From assembly GCA_903921605.1 (NCBI GenBank), contig CAIXQV010000615.1:1-22268 (forward strand): 22,268 nucleotides of DNA, read 5' to 3'. Position numbers and translations under genes: made by a program. Positions 1 to 8,560 of the stretch are shown piece after piece. How positions within the stretch are numbered: the stretch's first letter is position 1; each line of letters begins with the position of its first letter. The notes beneath the pieces were generated by a model. That model searched no databases, was not told the DNA's origin, and worked only from the letters and a program-made list of their open reading frames with translations. Source of the DNA: an uncultured Planctomycetaceae bacterium (lineage in GTDB: Bacteria > Planctomycetota > Planctomycetia > Planctomycetales > Planctomycetaceae).

Positions 1-945
1 AATCGGGCCAAGCTTCTTCGCGATAGCATCGGCAATAGCTTCTGTATGGCGAGAAGCCCAGATGCCGGAGCAATTGATGCAGCTTCGTCCGCCGTTCATG
101 AGAACGCTCTTCACGAGCACATCCAGATACTCCTCCCAGCGTTCGACACAGTCGTCGCCAATCATAATCTTGCTGAACCCCGGACCATGCGCTTGGACGC
201 GTGGGTTTCCGTGATACTTGTCCACCGTGGCCTGACCACCAAAGATCATCGCGCGGCCGCAGGTTTCCAGAACCTTGTTACCGACATCATGCGGGCCGGG
301 ATACAAACAGAAAGCTTCACGAGGAACACCGGCGGCGGCGAAGGCTTCGTACATGCGGTATGGAGTCCAGGGTTCTGAAGAGCCAGGCTTCAGTACGAGA
401 CCGATCTGCAGAGGAATCGCGGGCAGCCACAACGTATGAACCCCCGGCGAGTTCGAAGGCAGTACCAGACCCAGCGTTGAGGTTGTGGCCTGAAAGCTGA
501 CCATGACATTTCGCGATTCCATTCCGTAACCGCGAGTCAGGATTTCCAGCGGCAGGCCGCGAGTCAACGAGTCGAGCATATCGCCCATGTGCTTCAGCAC
601 GAACGCATTCTTGGTCATGTTGGCTCGACACATGTTCAATGGCAAGCCGGTTGTCGCGGACTGGATTGAGCAGAACTCTTCTGGAGTCTGTGTGCCCGTT
701 CCCATCGGCAGGTTTGCGGTGAGATACAGATCAGCGGCCTGCTCACATTTCTTAATCAGCTCGGCACAGGTGAACTGTTTCAGGATCTCGCGAGCTTTCG
801 CGGATTTGCGAGAATCCATTTGCACGAGGCCGGCATTGGCCTGATGCATTTTGGCCATGACCTCACCGGTCTCAAAATGGACAACGTCAGCCTTTTCGAG
901 CGACTCGTAAGGCTTACCCCAGCGAATGACAGGAATTTCAAGCAT
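1..945 (-). CDS. Aldehyde dehydrogenase superfamily protein (C-terminus beyond window)
   Basis: The N-terminal 315 codons run off the left edge. The fold is that of an NAD(P)-dependent aldehyde dehydrogenase: a cofactor-region LKPGSSEPW stretch, then a GGRSC segment that places the nucleophilic cysteine at residue 289. Two signatures are atypical. The usual PWN motif of the cofactor site reads PSNSPGVH, and the usual LELGG motif carrying the general-base glutamate reads VQAHGPG, so Gln251 sits where glutamate is expected. CoA-acylating members of the superfamily also lack that glutamate, so an acylating or otherwise divergent enzyme is possible; the substrate cannot be told. I chose the ATG at 945 (MLEIPV) because the conserved-looking sequence begins there. 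The frame stays open upstream past 1260 without a convincing ribosome site, so a longer start cannot be excluded. It is divergent from the next gene. Confidence 0.85.
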   Translation of the reverse strand, partial: MLEIPVIRWGKPYESLEKADVVHFETGEVMAKMHQANAGLVQMDSRKSAKAREILKQFTCAELIKKCEQAADLYLTANLPMGTGTQTPEEFCSIQSATTGLPLNMCRANMTKNAFVLKHMGDMLDSLTRGLPLEILTRGYGMESRNVMVSFQATTSTLGLVLPSNSPGVHTLWLPAIPLQIGLVLKPGSSEPWTPYRMYEAFAAAGVPREAFCLYPGPHDVGNKVLETCGRAMIFGGQATVDKYHGNPRVQAHGPGFSKIMIGDDCVERWEEYLDVLVKSVLMNGGRSCINCSGIWASRHTEAIADAIAKKLGPI

Positions 946-1002
946 GGAAGGATCAATCAGCGGAATAGCGGAGAATTGGGGAGGCAAAATGTAACGCTGT
1001 GC

Positions 1003-1031
1003 ATTGTAGAGCCCAATCCCGTCACGTCCAG
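1003..1031 (-). promoter_or_regulatory. Possible sigma-70-type promoter of the aldehyde dehydrogenase gene
   Basis: On the minus strand TACAAT (complement of 1003-1008) lies 17 bases after a weak -35 match CTGGAC (complement of 1026-1031). It would give a leader of about 50 bases before the ATG at 945. The -35 match is poor, so this is only a candidate. Confidence 0.2.
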
Positions 1032-1166
1032 GATTGCCGGACCGCTGCTGGAACTCTTCTTTCCCCAGTCTCGAAAATGCGCAGGACGACTGGGGCCTCA
1101 AGAAGAGGCGAGGCCAGGAAATAATCCCATCTTCCGAAACAAGCGAGTGGGGGGGATTGAATCGCC

Positions 1167-1223
1167 TAACGGCAAGCCGCAGGCGACATCGCCCGATTCG
1201 CCACTGCCTGCGGCTCGCCGTTA
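1167..1223. repeat. Long inverted repeat, REP-like hairpin
   Basis: Arms at 1167-1184 and 1206-1223 are complementary at 17 of 18 positions, with a 21-base loop. The right arm, starting GCCTGCGGCTCGCC, is nearly the same as GCCCGCGGCTTGCC at 17621-17634, and both continue into GTTAAA, so this is a dispersed element rather than a one-off terminator. It has no T-run on either side. Confidence 0.7.
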
Positions 1224-1345
1224 AAGGAAGACGTCCGATACGAGAAGAAATCACCGCCCCGGAAGTGTCAGGCTTGAAACTTACCGCAATTTCGCGGTCG
1301 GTGAATTGTGATACACGCGAAGATGCTGAACAATTCTCCATCCGC

Positions 1346-1381
1346 ACGTCGGCAGAGTTCAATACGTCGGCGGAGTTCAGT
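1346..1381. repeat. Two-copy 18-base tandem duplication
   Basis: Units 1346-1363 and 1364-1381 differ at two of 18 positions (core ACGTCGGC..AGTTCA). It lies just upstream of the ATG at 1395, in the probable leader of the truC-like gene. Confidence 0.6.
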
Positions 1382-1394
1382 CGTAGGCCATTCA

Positions 1395-2153
1395 ATGTCA
1401 GATGACTATCAAACAGTGGAGGGCCGCACGTCGATTCCCATCCTCTACGACGACGATCAGCTTGTCGCGGTTGCCAAGCCGTCGGGAATGTTTGTCCATC
1501 GCAGCATGGCGGATCGTTCTGCAACGGAATTTGTCGTGCAGACTGTGCGAGACCAATTGCAGTGCTTTGTGTATCCAGTTCATCGTCTCGATCGGCCAAC
1601 GTCGGGCGTCCTGTTGCTGGCGAAAAACTCTGAGGCTGCTGCACTGTATGCGGCGATGTTTGCGGAACGACAGGTTCAGAAGACATACCTGGCCCTGGTC
1701 AGAGGCCATACGCAGGACTGCGGAAAGATCGATCGGCCGCTGGTTTCCGACAAGGGGCGAGGAAAGCCGACAACGGATCCTCATTCGGTGCCTCAGGAAG
1801 CGGAGACCTGTTACCGCACGCTGGAGAAATTTGAAGCGCGCTTTGCGTCCGGCCGTCATGAAACGACTCGTTGCAGTCTGGTGGAGGCTTCTCCGAAGAC
1901 CGGGCGATATCACCAGATTCGGCGGCATCTGACTGGGATTTCTCACCCGGTTGTTGGCGATGCAGATCATGGCGATACAAAATTCAACCGTGCTTTTCAG
2001 CAACACGCCGGCGTGACACGACTCATGCTGGCGGCGGTTCGTGTTCAGTTTATGCATCCTGTGAGCAAAGAAGAAATCATCATCGATTGTTCCCCGGAGC
2101 ACTCCTTCATTCGCGTGATCGAATTACTGCGTGAGCAAGCTGTTCCAAGGTAG
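1395..2153 (+). CDS. truC: tRNA pseudouridine synthase, TruC-like (RluA family)
   Basis: The 252-residue protein has the RluA-family catalytic motif HRLDRPTSG, with the nucleophilic aspartate at residue 66, the preceding VAKPSG segment, and the QKTYLALVRG and TGRYHQIRRH segments typical of this family. The full HRLDRPTSGVLL wording and the short length, with no S4 domain, match TruC, which converts U65 of tRNA to pseudouridine in E. coli. I place the start at ATG 1395, preceded by TAGG seven to eight bases upstream. A GTG at 1308 in the same frame would add 29 arginine- and serine-rich residues with no family match. The family is certain; the exact target (tRNA U65 or an rRNA site) is inferred. 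Confidence 0.88.
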   Translation: MSDDYQTVEGRTSIPILYDDDQLVAVAKPSGMFVHRSMADRSATEFVVQTVRDQLQCFVYPVHRLDRPTSGVLLLAKNSEAAALYAAMFAERQVQKTYLALVRGHTQDCGKIDRPLVSDKGRGKPTTDPHSVPQEAETCYRTLEKFEARFASGRHETTRCSLVEASPKTGRYHQIRRHLTGISHPVVGDADHGDTKFNRAFQQHAGVTRLMLAAVRVQFMHPVSKEEIIIDCSPEHSFIRVIELLREQAVPR

Positions 2154-2174
2154 TGAATCCGGTGCCACCTTCGT

Positions 2175-2180
2175 TATGAT
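2175..2180 (+). promoter_or_regulatory. Possible -10 box before the TerB-like gene
   Basis: TATGAT lies 48 bases before the ATG at 2228, in the 74-base gap after the truC-like gene. No good -35 box is seen at the right distance, so separate transcription of the TerB-like gene is only suggested. Confidence 0.2.
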
Positions 2181-2227
2181 CCACGAAGCATCAGTCAGAA
2201 ATAAGATCCTCTCAGGGAAGTGTAAGT

Positions 2228-2800
2228 ATGTCCGAGTGTCGGTTTGAAGCTCAGGCGGAAATGTTGGAGCGTGAGTTCTATCGAGGGATTGATCGAGAGT
2301 TGATCGTCGAAGTTCAGGGATATATTGGACAGCACGTTGAGGAGGGGACATCGACAATCCCGGGGTTCACCAGCCTGAAGATTTTGAGCGAGTTGCAAGC
2401 TGCGGAAATTACGCCGAAGACGCTGATGGCATTTTCGCTGTTTCCGTCCATTCATGTGGCGTGGTCGGATGGAAATCTGGCTGATCAAGAGAAAGAGGCT
2501 ATTCTGAAAGCCGCTGAATCGACAGGTGTGATTTCGGGTTCCCCGGCCTATGGATTACTCAATTCGTGGCTGAACAAGAAACCTGCGCCGGAATTGTTCA
2601 GTGCCTGGAAAGATTTCGTCGTCGCCATTCGCCCTGCCCTTTCTGAGACCGCGTTTCAGGAACTCCGGGACGCTGCCTCCAACAGGGCTTGCAATGTTGC
2701 CGAAACCGCTGGCGGAATTCTGGGCGTCTTTAAAATCTCCTCGACTGAGGAGAAAGCACTCAAGGAGCTTGAGCAGGCATTTGCCAGCGCCGCTCAATGA
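2228..2800 (+). CDS. TerB-like hypothetical protein
   Basis: This 190-residue soluble, mostly helical protein has no signal peptide. The segment AWSDGNLADQEKEAIL (about residues 78-93) has the pattern of the TerB / DjlA N-terminal fold: a helix, then D-G-x(3-6)-E, then a second helix. It was first described in tellurite-resistance proteins and is common in stress and membrane-associated proteins of unknown role. No ter operon partners (TerC, TerD, TerE, TerZ) are nearby, so tellurite resistance should not be assumed. An AGGGA sequence about nine bases upstream supports the ATG at 2228. The next gene starts 21 bases after the stop, so the two may be cotranscribed. Confidence 0.75.
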   Translation: MSECRFEAQAEMLEREFYRGIDRELIVEVQGYIGQHVEEGTSTIPGFTSLKILSELQAAEITPKTLMAFSLFPSIHVAWSDGNLADQEKEAILKAAESTGVISGSPAYGLLNSWLNKKPAPELFSAWKDFVVAIRPALSETAFQELRDAASNRACNVAETAGGILGVFKISSTEEKALKELEQAFASAAQ

Positions 2801-2821
2801 ATTCAGGTCTATCGTTCTTCT

Positions 2822-4015
2822 TTGATGATGAAGATCACGCTCATGACGTCTGTGCATCCGCTGCGGGAATTCTGGCAGTTGGATCCTGATTGTGTTTATC
2901 TCAATCATGGATCTTTTGGCCCTTCTCCAATCCCTGTCCAGGAAGCTCGTGCGCGGTGGAGTGAGCGGCTGGAGCGTCAGCCGATGAAGTTCTTTTGTGG
3001 AGACATGGAAGAAGAACTGGATCGCACCACGCAGGTATTGGGGCGATTTCTTGGAACTCAACCCGATCGACTCGTACTGCTCGACAATGCCACGTTCGCC
3101 ATGAATGTCGTTGCCTCCAGCGTGATACTGAAGGCTGACGACGAAGTTCTTCTGACCGATCACGAATACGGAGCTGTTAAGAATATCTGGCAGGCGAAGT
3201 GTCGCGACTCCGGTGCGAAGATGACGACCGCATTGTTGCCGTTTCCACCAGATGACGAAGGGACTGTGCGAGCCATCGAAGCGGCGATCACTCCGAAGAC
3301 AAAACTGATCGTGATCAGTCATGTGACTTCGGCGACAGCGTGTACTCTGCCGGTGAAAGCCGTGTGTCAGATGGCGCGACGCCATAATATTCCTGTTTGT
3401 GTGGATGGACCGCACGCCATCGCGATGCTGGATGTGAACCTCAATGATCTGGGTTGCGACTACTACTGTGCCAGTTGTCACAAATGGCTCTGTGCTCCGT
3501 TCGGGAGCGGGTTTCTCTGGGTGCACCCCAAACATCAATCATCAATTCGATGTCCAATTGTCAGTTGGGGCGGAAGCATTGCCGGCCGCGCGGCTTCCTG
3601 GAAAGATCGTACGAACTGGTTGGGAACCCGCGATCCCGCGCCGGTGCTCGCGATTACAGATGCGATTCAGTTCTTTACTCCGGAACGACTTGCAGCGTAC
3701 CGAACTCATGCCCATCAGATGGTCTCGAAGGTTCGTTCCGCGTTGCTGGAGATTCCGGGCTCCGGGGTTTTCTGCACGCCCAAGGAATCCGATTACGTCA
3801 GCATGGTGGCTGTTGAATTGCCTCAGACTAAAGGCTGGACGCCGGGGTATCACGGGCATCCGGACGTGCTGCAGACGACGCTCCGCGATGAACATCAGAT
3901 TGAACTCCTGATGGGCTCATGGAATGGCCGCCGTTTTATGCGAATTTCGGCCCATCTGTATACGACGGAGGATCAGATCAATAGACTGATCGCTGCTGTT
4001 CGACGACATCTGTGA
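2822..4015 (+). CDS. Class V aminotransferase, isopenicillin-N-epimerase-like
   Basis: This PLP enzyme has 397 residues. It opens with LNHGSFGPSP, the substrate-site signature of the CefD / isopenicillin N epimerase-like branch of class V aminotransferases. The cofactor aspartate is Asp195 in CVDGPHA, and the Schiff-base lysine is Lys221 in SCHKWL. The C-terminal RISAHLYTT segment is the usual small-domain end. Relatives epimerise, desulfurate or lyse amino-acid derivatives, and the true substrate cannot be read from sequence. No beta-lactam genes are present, so the epimerase name is only a homology label. The start is uncertain: ATG codons at 2822, 2825 and 2843 are all possible and none has a clear ribosome site. 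Its stop overlaps the ribosome site of the following gene. Confidence 0.88.
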   Translation: MMMKITLMTSVHPLREFWQLDPDCVYLNHGSFGPSPIPVQEARARWSERLERQPMKFFCGDMEEELDRTTQVLGRFLGTQPDRLVLLDNATFAMNVVASSVILKADDEVLLTDHEYGAVKNIWQAKCRDSGAKMTTALLPFPPDDEGTVRAIEAAITPKTKLIVISHVTSATACTLPVKAVCQMARRHNIPVCVDGPHAIAMLDVNLNDLGCDYYCASCHKWLCAPFGSGFLWVHPKHQSSIRCPIVSWGGSIAGRAASWKDRTNWLGTRDPAPVLAITDAIQFFTPERLAAYRTHAHQMVSKVRSALLEIPGSGVFCTPKESDYVSMVAVELPQTKGWTPGYHGHPDVLQTTLRDEHQIELLMGSWNGRRFMRISAHLYTTEDQINRLIAAVRRHL

Positions 4016-4018
4016 GGA
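4014..4018 (+). promoter_or_regulatory. Ribosome binding site inside the preceding stop codon
   Basis: GAGGA overlaps the TGA stop of the aminotransferase (4013-4015) and lies five bases before GTG 4024. This decides the start of the next gene in favour of 4024 rather than GTG 4012, and implies translational coupling. Confidence 0.6.
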
Positions 4019-4023
4019 TCACC

Positions 4024-7000
4024 GTGTCAAAAGTTAATGGGCCAAGAATTGAAGAACTCCGTCGTGCCTTAAGTCATGCGAATCCGTCAGCCTTTCTGGT
4101 GGAACCGCGAGTGATCAGGCGCGTCATTCGGGAGCGTTTTGGGTTTGCCCACCTGTCGGCTTCGATCCCGCATGCCGAAAGTCAAATTGTCCTTGCGGAT
4201 GATGTCAGGCATCTGGTTCACCCGGATGAACTTGGATTAACTTCGTTCACTGATCTTCCCGCCGATTGCTTGCTGGTTTGCCAGCCGGATGAAGGGGAGT
4301 TGGAACATTGGCCAATGCAGGAGCTTCTGCAACAGGTCTGGCGGCGATTGTTTCATGCGGAGATTGATCGCGAATTATTGCGTCGACTGCACACGGACAT
4401 CCATCGCGCGGATGTGCAGGAGCGAATCGCGAGCATCGGCCAGGTCGAATTTGACGAAGCGCACTTTGTGCTGCGTAATGAACTGCGGCTTGTCGATCAG
4501 GAATCTCGCATTGAAGCCTGGCGAGAATTCGTCGCTCTGTATCTGGAGATGAAGCACTTCGAACCGGACCTGTTGACGGTTTGGTTTCCGTCCGTTGTGG
4601 AACGGCCGCAAATTGACCAGGTGCTGGCTCGAGATATCAATGCTGCGGAGATCCTGCAGCGAACGCAACTCTATGGCGCCACAAGCCCGGACCTTACGCC
4701 GCACGTGGTTCGCGACGAAGCTCGTTTGATCAACACGCGACGCGACTGGTCCCTGGGGATCGGAATTGTTCCGTCAGACCGAGCTTATGTGTCGCAGTTG
4801 CGACGACGCGAAAGGGCCAATGAGCGAGGGAACACCGTCGCGGCGGCTGTCTGTGCGATCCGCGCGGCGCAGCGAGCGACCTCGGACGACAAACGCGATG
4901 CGGCTCAGGAGAAAGCTCGGGCGGATGTTCGCTATCTCGTCGAACGTTTACGACGCGCCATCAGTTTTCCCGAGCAGGACACGGATGCCTGGCATGCCTC
5001 GCTGTGGGAACTGGCCACGAACTCTGTTCATGGATTCTGGAATTCAGAAAAGCGTCTGCTGTTTGATCTGCAGAAAGTCTGTCTCGATCACGAACGCGTG
5101 ACGTACAAAGTCGATCTGGTGAAGTGGGTTGTGAGCCGCGGACGACGTCCTCTGCGACGACCATTAAGCAGCCTGCGCGAAGTGATGATGGCTAAGCATC
5201 TGGCCAGTTCTGCTGCGAGACTGGTGTATGTGCGACTGAGCGGCATTGAACGCGAACGACTGACGGCGTTGTTGCAACAGGCGGCTCGCCTGGCCGAACA
5301 GCAGATGCGCGAACGCATGCGGCCGGTGATTCAGCAGACGCTGCGTGATGTGCAGTTGATACCGGCCAATATTCCGGAACAGGTAGCGTTCGATAAGTTG
5401 AGCGAAGATTCGCTCGATTGCATCGTGGATCGTGGCTATCTGACAATGGGCTATCTTCGGGATCAGATCAGTAAGAATGATCTGAAGCTTCCGGATCTTA
5501 CTCAGCTTCATGAACTCTGGCGCGGCGACCACTTGTTGCGGGCTGACGATCGTCTGGATGTCGCCCTGGATGGGGTTTATCGCCGCGGTGAATTTTATCT
5601 GCGTCTGCTGCAGATCACGAGTTCTCTGTTCTTTGGAACGCGAGCAGGTCGGTTTGCGACATTGTTTTTACTGATCCCATTCGGCGGAGCTGTGGTAGTC
5701 GTGGAAGGTGTCAAACACATCGTCCATATGTTCCATCCGAAGCCGAAAGCAAAGGCGACCGAGGCACGAGATTCAGACAGCTCTGATGTGGCTGAAGGCG
5801 ACGGCTCGATCGTCGAATTCACAGCGCCGTCTGGCCCGACGGCTTCAGAACTGATGGAGGAATTCCTGACCGAGATTCCTCTCGCGAAGAACGCTTCTTC
5901 CATTGCTGAGAGCGATTCGATCGTGGAATCACAACCGGCTGCGGGCGAGCGTTTGAGCTTTGGACAGGGAGCAACCGAATCGTTGATCGTAAGTCCGGTT
6001 TCGGATTCCGTTGTGATCGAATCTGAGAGCTCAAGAGCTTTAAGCATCCCGCAGGTAGACTCTCCCGCGGCAACTGCTTCTAACGACAGGGAGTTAAACT
6101 CGCAGTCTGCTCTGAACACAACTGCGCAGGATGAAACTCTGATTTCGCAGTCGACGAGAGAAGAGCGGCCAGAGGCCAAAGAAGAGGCGTCTGCGGCCGG
6201 AACATCGGGCAAAGATCTGGACACATCCGCAACCCGGGAAGCGGTCGCTGTTCCGCCGGAAGATGCTCGTGAAGCCATCGATCAGATCGTCAATAGTCGC
6301 ATTGAGACACTTTCGTCAGTGCTGCTGGTTGGCTTTTTGCTGATGGCTCTGATTCATGTGAAGCCATTTCGAGAATGGTTCTTCGCTCAGATGTTTCGAG
6401 CGTTAAAACTATTGCGAACTGTCGTGATCGATCTGCCGCAAACAATTCTGCATCTACCCGTCGTGCAGAAGCTGTGGAGGAACAGGACCTTTGTACGAAT
6501 TCGACGAGTCGTATTGACGCCGGTTTTGATTTCCGTGATTGGATGTCGCTTTGTTCCGTGGCTGCTGAATGGCGTCGCACTGAACTGGTGGTGGGTAAGT
6601 GCCATTACAGTGCTGTCCAGCCTCGCATTGAATTCCCGATTGGGCCGTGATACACAGGAGCTGACGGCCGAGTGGGTTGGAAATACGTGGTACAAGCTGC
6701 ATGCTCGAGTCGTGATGGCCGTGATTGACTGGGTGATTGACTTCTTCAGGATGTTGCTGAATTTTCTCGAACGGTTTCTGTATGCAGTTGACGAGTGGTT
6801 GCGATTTCATAGCGATGAGAGCTGGTTGTCGATTGTCGTCAAAGCGGTTCTGGGAGTGATCTGGTCATTCGCTTCGTTCCTGATTCGCATCTACGTGAAT
6901 CTGTTGATCGAGCCGACGTTTCACCCGGTCAAGCATTTTCCCGTGGTAACCGTCGCCCACAAAATGATTTTGCCGGGATTGATCTATCTGGAAGGCAGCA

Positions 7001-7959
7001 TGGTCGACGTGCTCAGCCCCTATCTTGGTACCGCGCTGGCTCGATCCGTGACCTGGTTCAATATCTTCTTTATCCCCGGGATCTTTGGTTTTGCCGTCTG
7101 GGAACTGAAGGAGAACTGGCGACTGTATCTGGCGAACCGTAAAGAGAATCTGACACCGGTGCCTGTTGGAAGTCACGGAGAAACCGTCGCAAGGCTGTTG
7201 CGGCCCGGGTTTCACTCGGGCACTTTGCCGAAGTTGTTCAGGCGATTGCGTCGGCTCGAACATCAGTCGGCGTCATTCAAACGCTTCAGTGCACGCCGCG
7301 CCGCACGAGGTCGCCTGGAGCATGTGGAAACGGCGATTCGCAGTTTTGTGGAACGCGATCTGGTGCGACTGTTGGAACTGTGTCCGGTCTGGTCTGAGAC
7401 GGGACTTCGTTGTGGACACATTCACGCCGCGTCGAATAGTTTCTCTGTGGATATTGAATGTTCGAAGCTTGGGGAAACGCCGGTCTCGCTGCTGTTTCAG
7501 GAGCAGAGCAGTTGGGTGGTGGCGTCGATTCACGAAACGGGCTGGCTGCGGTTTGCTTCGGCCGATCAGCTCAGATCGTTTCAGAATGCGATCGAAGGAT
7601 TTTATCGCAAGGGGGGGATTGATCTTGTTCGAGAGCAGCTTGAAACAAACTTCATTCACAGTCATCCCTACGATATCAATTCGGAAGGTTTGGCAATCTG
7701 GCCGAATGGTATGTTTAGCTACGAATTGCAGGTGGACTTGACTCGCACAGGGCCGATTCGACCAGTGCCGTCGTCTGAAGCGTCGGCTGCAGGAATTAAC
7801 TCCGCAGAGCGAGAAGCCGTTGTGTTCTCCGAGTCACAGACACACTGGGTTGACTGGGAAGCGTTGTGGACGATTCCTGCCAACAGTGCATCCAGCCGAA
7901 CTCTGCCCGCCGCTTGTTCGCAGAAGTCATCATTACCGGTCATTCCACCGATCCGCTGA
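4024..7959 (+). CDS. Giant multi-membrane protein of unknown function
   Basis: I do not recognise a named family for this 1311-residue protein. The first ~540 residues look soluble and rich in arginine, leucine and glutamate, probably helical. A first membrane segment lies near residues 543-563. Residues ~575-755 form a low-complexity Ser/Glu/Ala/Thr linker, probably disordered. Further membrane or amphipathic segments lie near 763-780, 829-869 (probably two), 897-925, 934-962 and 1010-1028. A charged C-terminal domain of about 280 residues follows. The GTG at 4024 is chosen for its GAGGA site; a GTG at 4012 would add four residues. It is coupled to the aminotransferase. Membrane localisation is clear; an envelope-organising role would be a guess. 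Confidence 0.85.
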   Translation: MSKVNGPRIEELRRALSHANPSAFLVEPRVIRRVIRERFGFAHLSASIPHAESQIVLADDVRHLVHPDELGLTSFTDLPADCLLVCQPDEGELEHWPMQELLQQVWRRLFHAEIDRELLRRLHTDIHRADVQERIASIGQVEFDEAHFVLRNELRLVDQESRIEAWREFVALYLEMKHFEPDLLTVWFPSVVERPQIDQVLARDINAAEILQRTQLYGATSPDLTPHVVRDEARLINTRRDWSLGIGIVPSDRAYVSQLRRRERANERGNTVAAAVCAIRAAQRATSDDKRDAAQEKARADVRYLVERLRRAISFPEQDTDAWHASLWELATNSVHGFWNSEKRLLFDLQKVCLDHERVTYKVDLVKWVVSRGRRPLRRPLSSLREVMMAKHLASSAARLVYVRLSGIERERLTALLQQAARLAEQQMRERMRPVIQQTLRDVQLIPANIPEQVAFDKLSEDSLDCIVDRGYLTMGYLRDQISKNDLKLPDLTQLHELWRGDHLLRADDRLDVALDGVYRRGEFYLRLLQITSSLFFGTRAGRFATLFLLIPFGGAVVVVEGVKHIVHMFHPKPKAKATEARDSDSSDVAEGDGSIVEFTAPSGPTASELMEEFLTEIPLAKNASSIAESDSIVESQPAAGERLSFGQGATESLIVSPVSDSVVIESESSRALSIPQVDSPAATASNDRELNSQSALNTTAQDETLISQSTREERPEAKEEASAAGTSGKDLDTSATREAVAVPPEDAREAIDQIVNSRIETLSSVLLVGFLLMALIHVKPFREWFFAQMFRALKLLRTVVIDLPQTILHLPVVQKLWRNRTFVRIRRVVLTPVLISVIGCRFVPWLLNGVALNWWWVSAITVLSSLALNSRLGRDTQELTAEWVGNTWYKLHARVVMAVIDWVIDFFRMLLNFLERFLYAVDEWLRFHSDESWLSIVVKAVLGVIWSFASFLIRIYVNLLIEPTFHPVKHFPVVTVAHKMILPGLIYLEGSMVDVLSPYLGTALARSVTWFNIFFIPGIFGFAVWELKENWRLYLANRKENLTPVPVGSHGETVARLLRPGFHSGTLPKLFRRLRRLEHQSASFKRFSARRAARGRLEHVETAIRSFVERDLVRLLELCPVWSETGLRCGHIHAASNSFSVDIECSKLGETPVSLLFQEQSSWVVASIHETGWLRFASADQLRSFQNAIEGFYRKGGIDLVREQLETNFIHSHPYDINSEGLAIWPNGMFSYELQVDLTRTGPIRPVPSSEASAAGINSAEREAVVFSESQTHWVDWEALWTIPANSASSRTLPAACSQKSSLPVIPPIR

Positions 7960-7987
7960 TCCGCTGATTGCCCCCGTACTTTGGACT

Positions 7988-8034
7988 GCTGCAGCCCGCT
8001 GCAGCTTTCCCCGCTCAGCAGCCTGCTGCTGAGC
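7988..8034. repeat. Two adjacent perfect hairpins, REP-like
   Basis: Hairpin one pairs GCTGCAG (7988-7994) with CTGCAGC (7999-8005) around a four-base loop. Hairpin two pairs GCTCAGCAG (8013-8021) with CTGCTGAGC (8026-8034), nine perfect pairs around CCTG. They start 29 bases after the stop of the giant membrane protein, and the first is followed by a short CTTTCC. They could stop transcription, but the paired arrangement resembles REP / BIME elements more than a simple terminator. Confidence 0.65.
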
Positions 8035-8560
8035 CCCTCGCCATCAATTCCCGAGCCGCGCGAAGAATTCTGAAGCGATGAGCTGCCTTGCGCGCCTTCG
8101 ACGAATGACTGTCCATTCGCTGAGGCTGACCGGCTACGACACTGAACAGTTTGCCGAAGTCCTTCACAAGGCGACAGCCGTAGCTCAACGTGTCCTCAGG
8201 TCGGCAATCGCCGCGCGTACCGTACACCCGTCGCTCCGCCGACGAGGCATTCTCCGCCGCCGAAGTATTTTGCTTTGGCTGCAGCAACACCGAACTACGA
8301 ACCTCATCCCCCGCGAAATCTTTACCTGCGTTTTCCGAAACCCCAACACCTTTTTTGTGCCGATGTAGAATGGCTTTCCTCAATCGTTGTCGCCAGTGTG
8401 ACTTCAGTGCGATTCGTTTGTGTCTTTTGTGGTGAGAAACTGCAATTGGCTCAATTTGCCACAGCTGGTTCGCAAAGTAGCCGTTTCGCTCCGCCGAGAC
8501 GAGTCCTTGCATCCAGCCCATTGCTGCAGAAACGCCCGGATTTTCCTGAGGACCACTTTG

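Larger units (their letters stand above)
946..1394. other. Divergent intergenic region
   Basis: This 449-base gap separates the minus-strand dehydrogenase from the plus-strand pseudouridine synthase. It contains the candidate promoter, the long hairpin at 1167-1223 and the short tandem duplication at 1346-1381. Both strands carry open stretches, but none has a start, ribosome site or protein family I recognise. Confidence 0.5.

Noticed and set aside
1398..2102. Minus-strand 234-codon frame
   Set aside because: It is fully antisense to the pseudouridine synthase, which carries the catalytic motif.
2228..2800. Tellurite resistance locus
   Set aside because: Only a TerB-like fold is present, without any other ter genes; the fold is common outside tellurite resistance.
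2555..3538. Minus-strand 327-codon frame
   Set aside because: It is antisense to the TerB-like and aminotransferase genes, and its composition (His, Arg, Ser rich) is that of a shadow frame.
2822..4015. Beta-lactam biosynthesis suggested by isopenicillin-N-epimerase similarity
   Set aside because: No synthetase, synthase or expandase genes are nearby, and this label is given broadly to class V aminotransferases.
8015..8521. Minus-strand open frame of 168 codons
   Set aside because: It crosses the perfect hairpin and dispersed intergenic sequences, has no domain, and has an Arg/Ser/Ala-rich composition typical of chance frames here.
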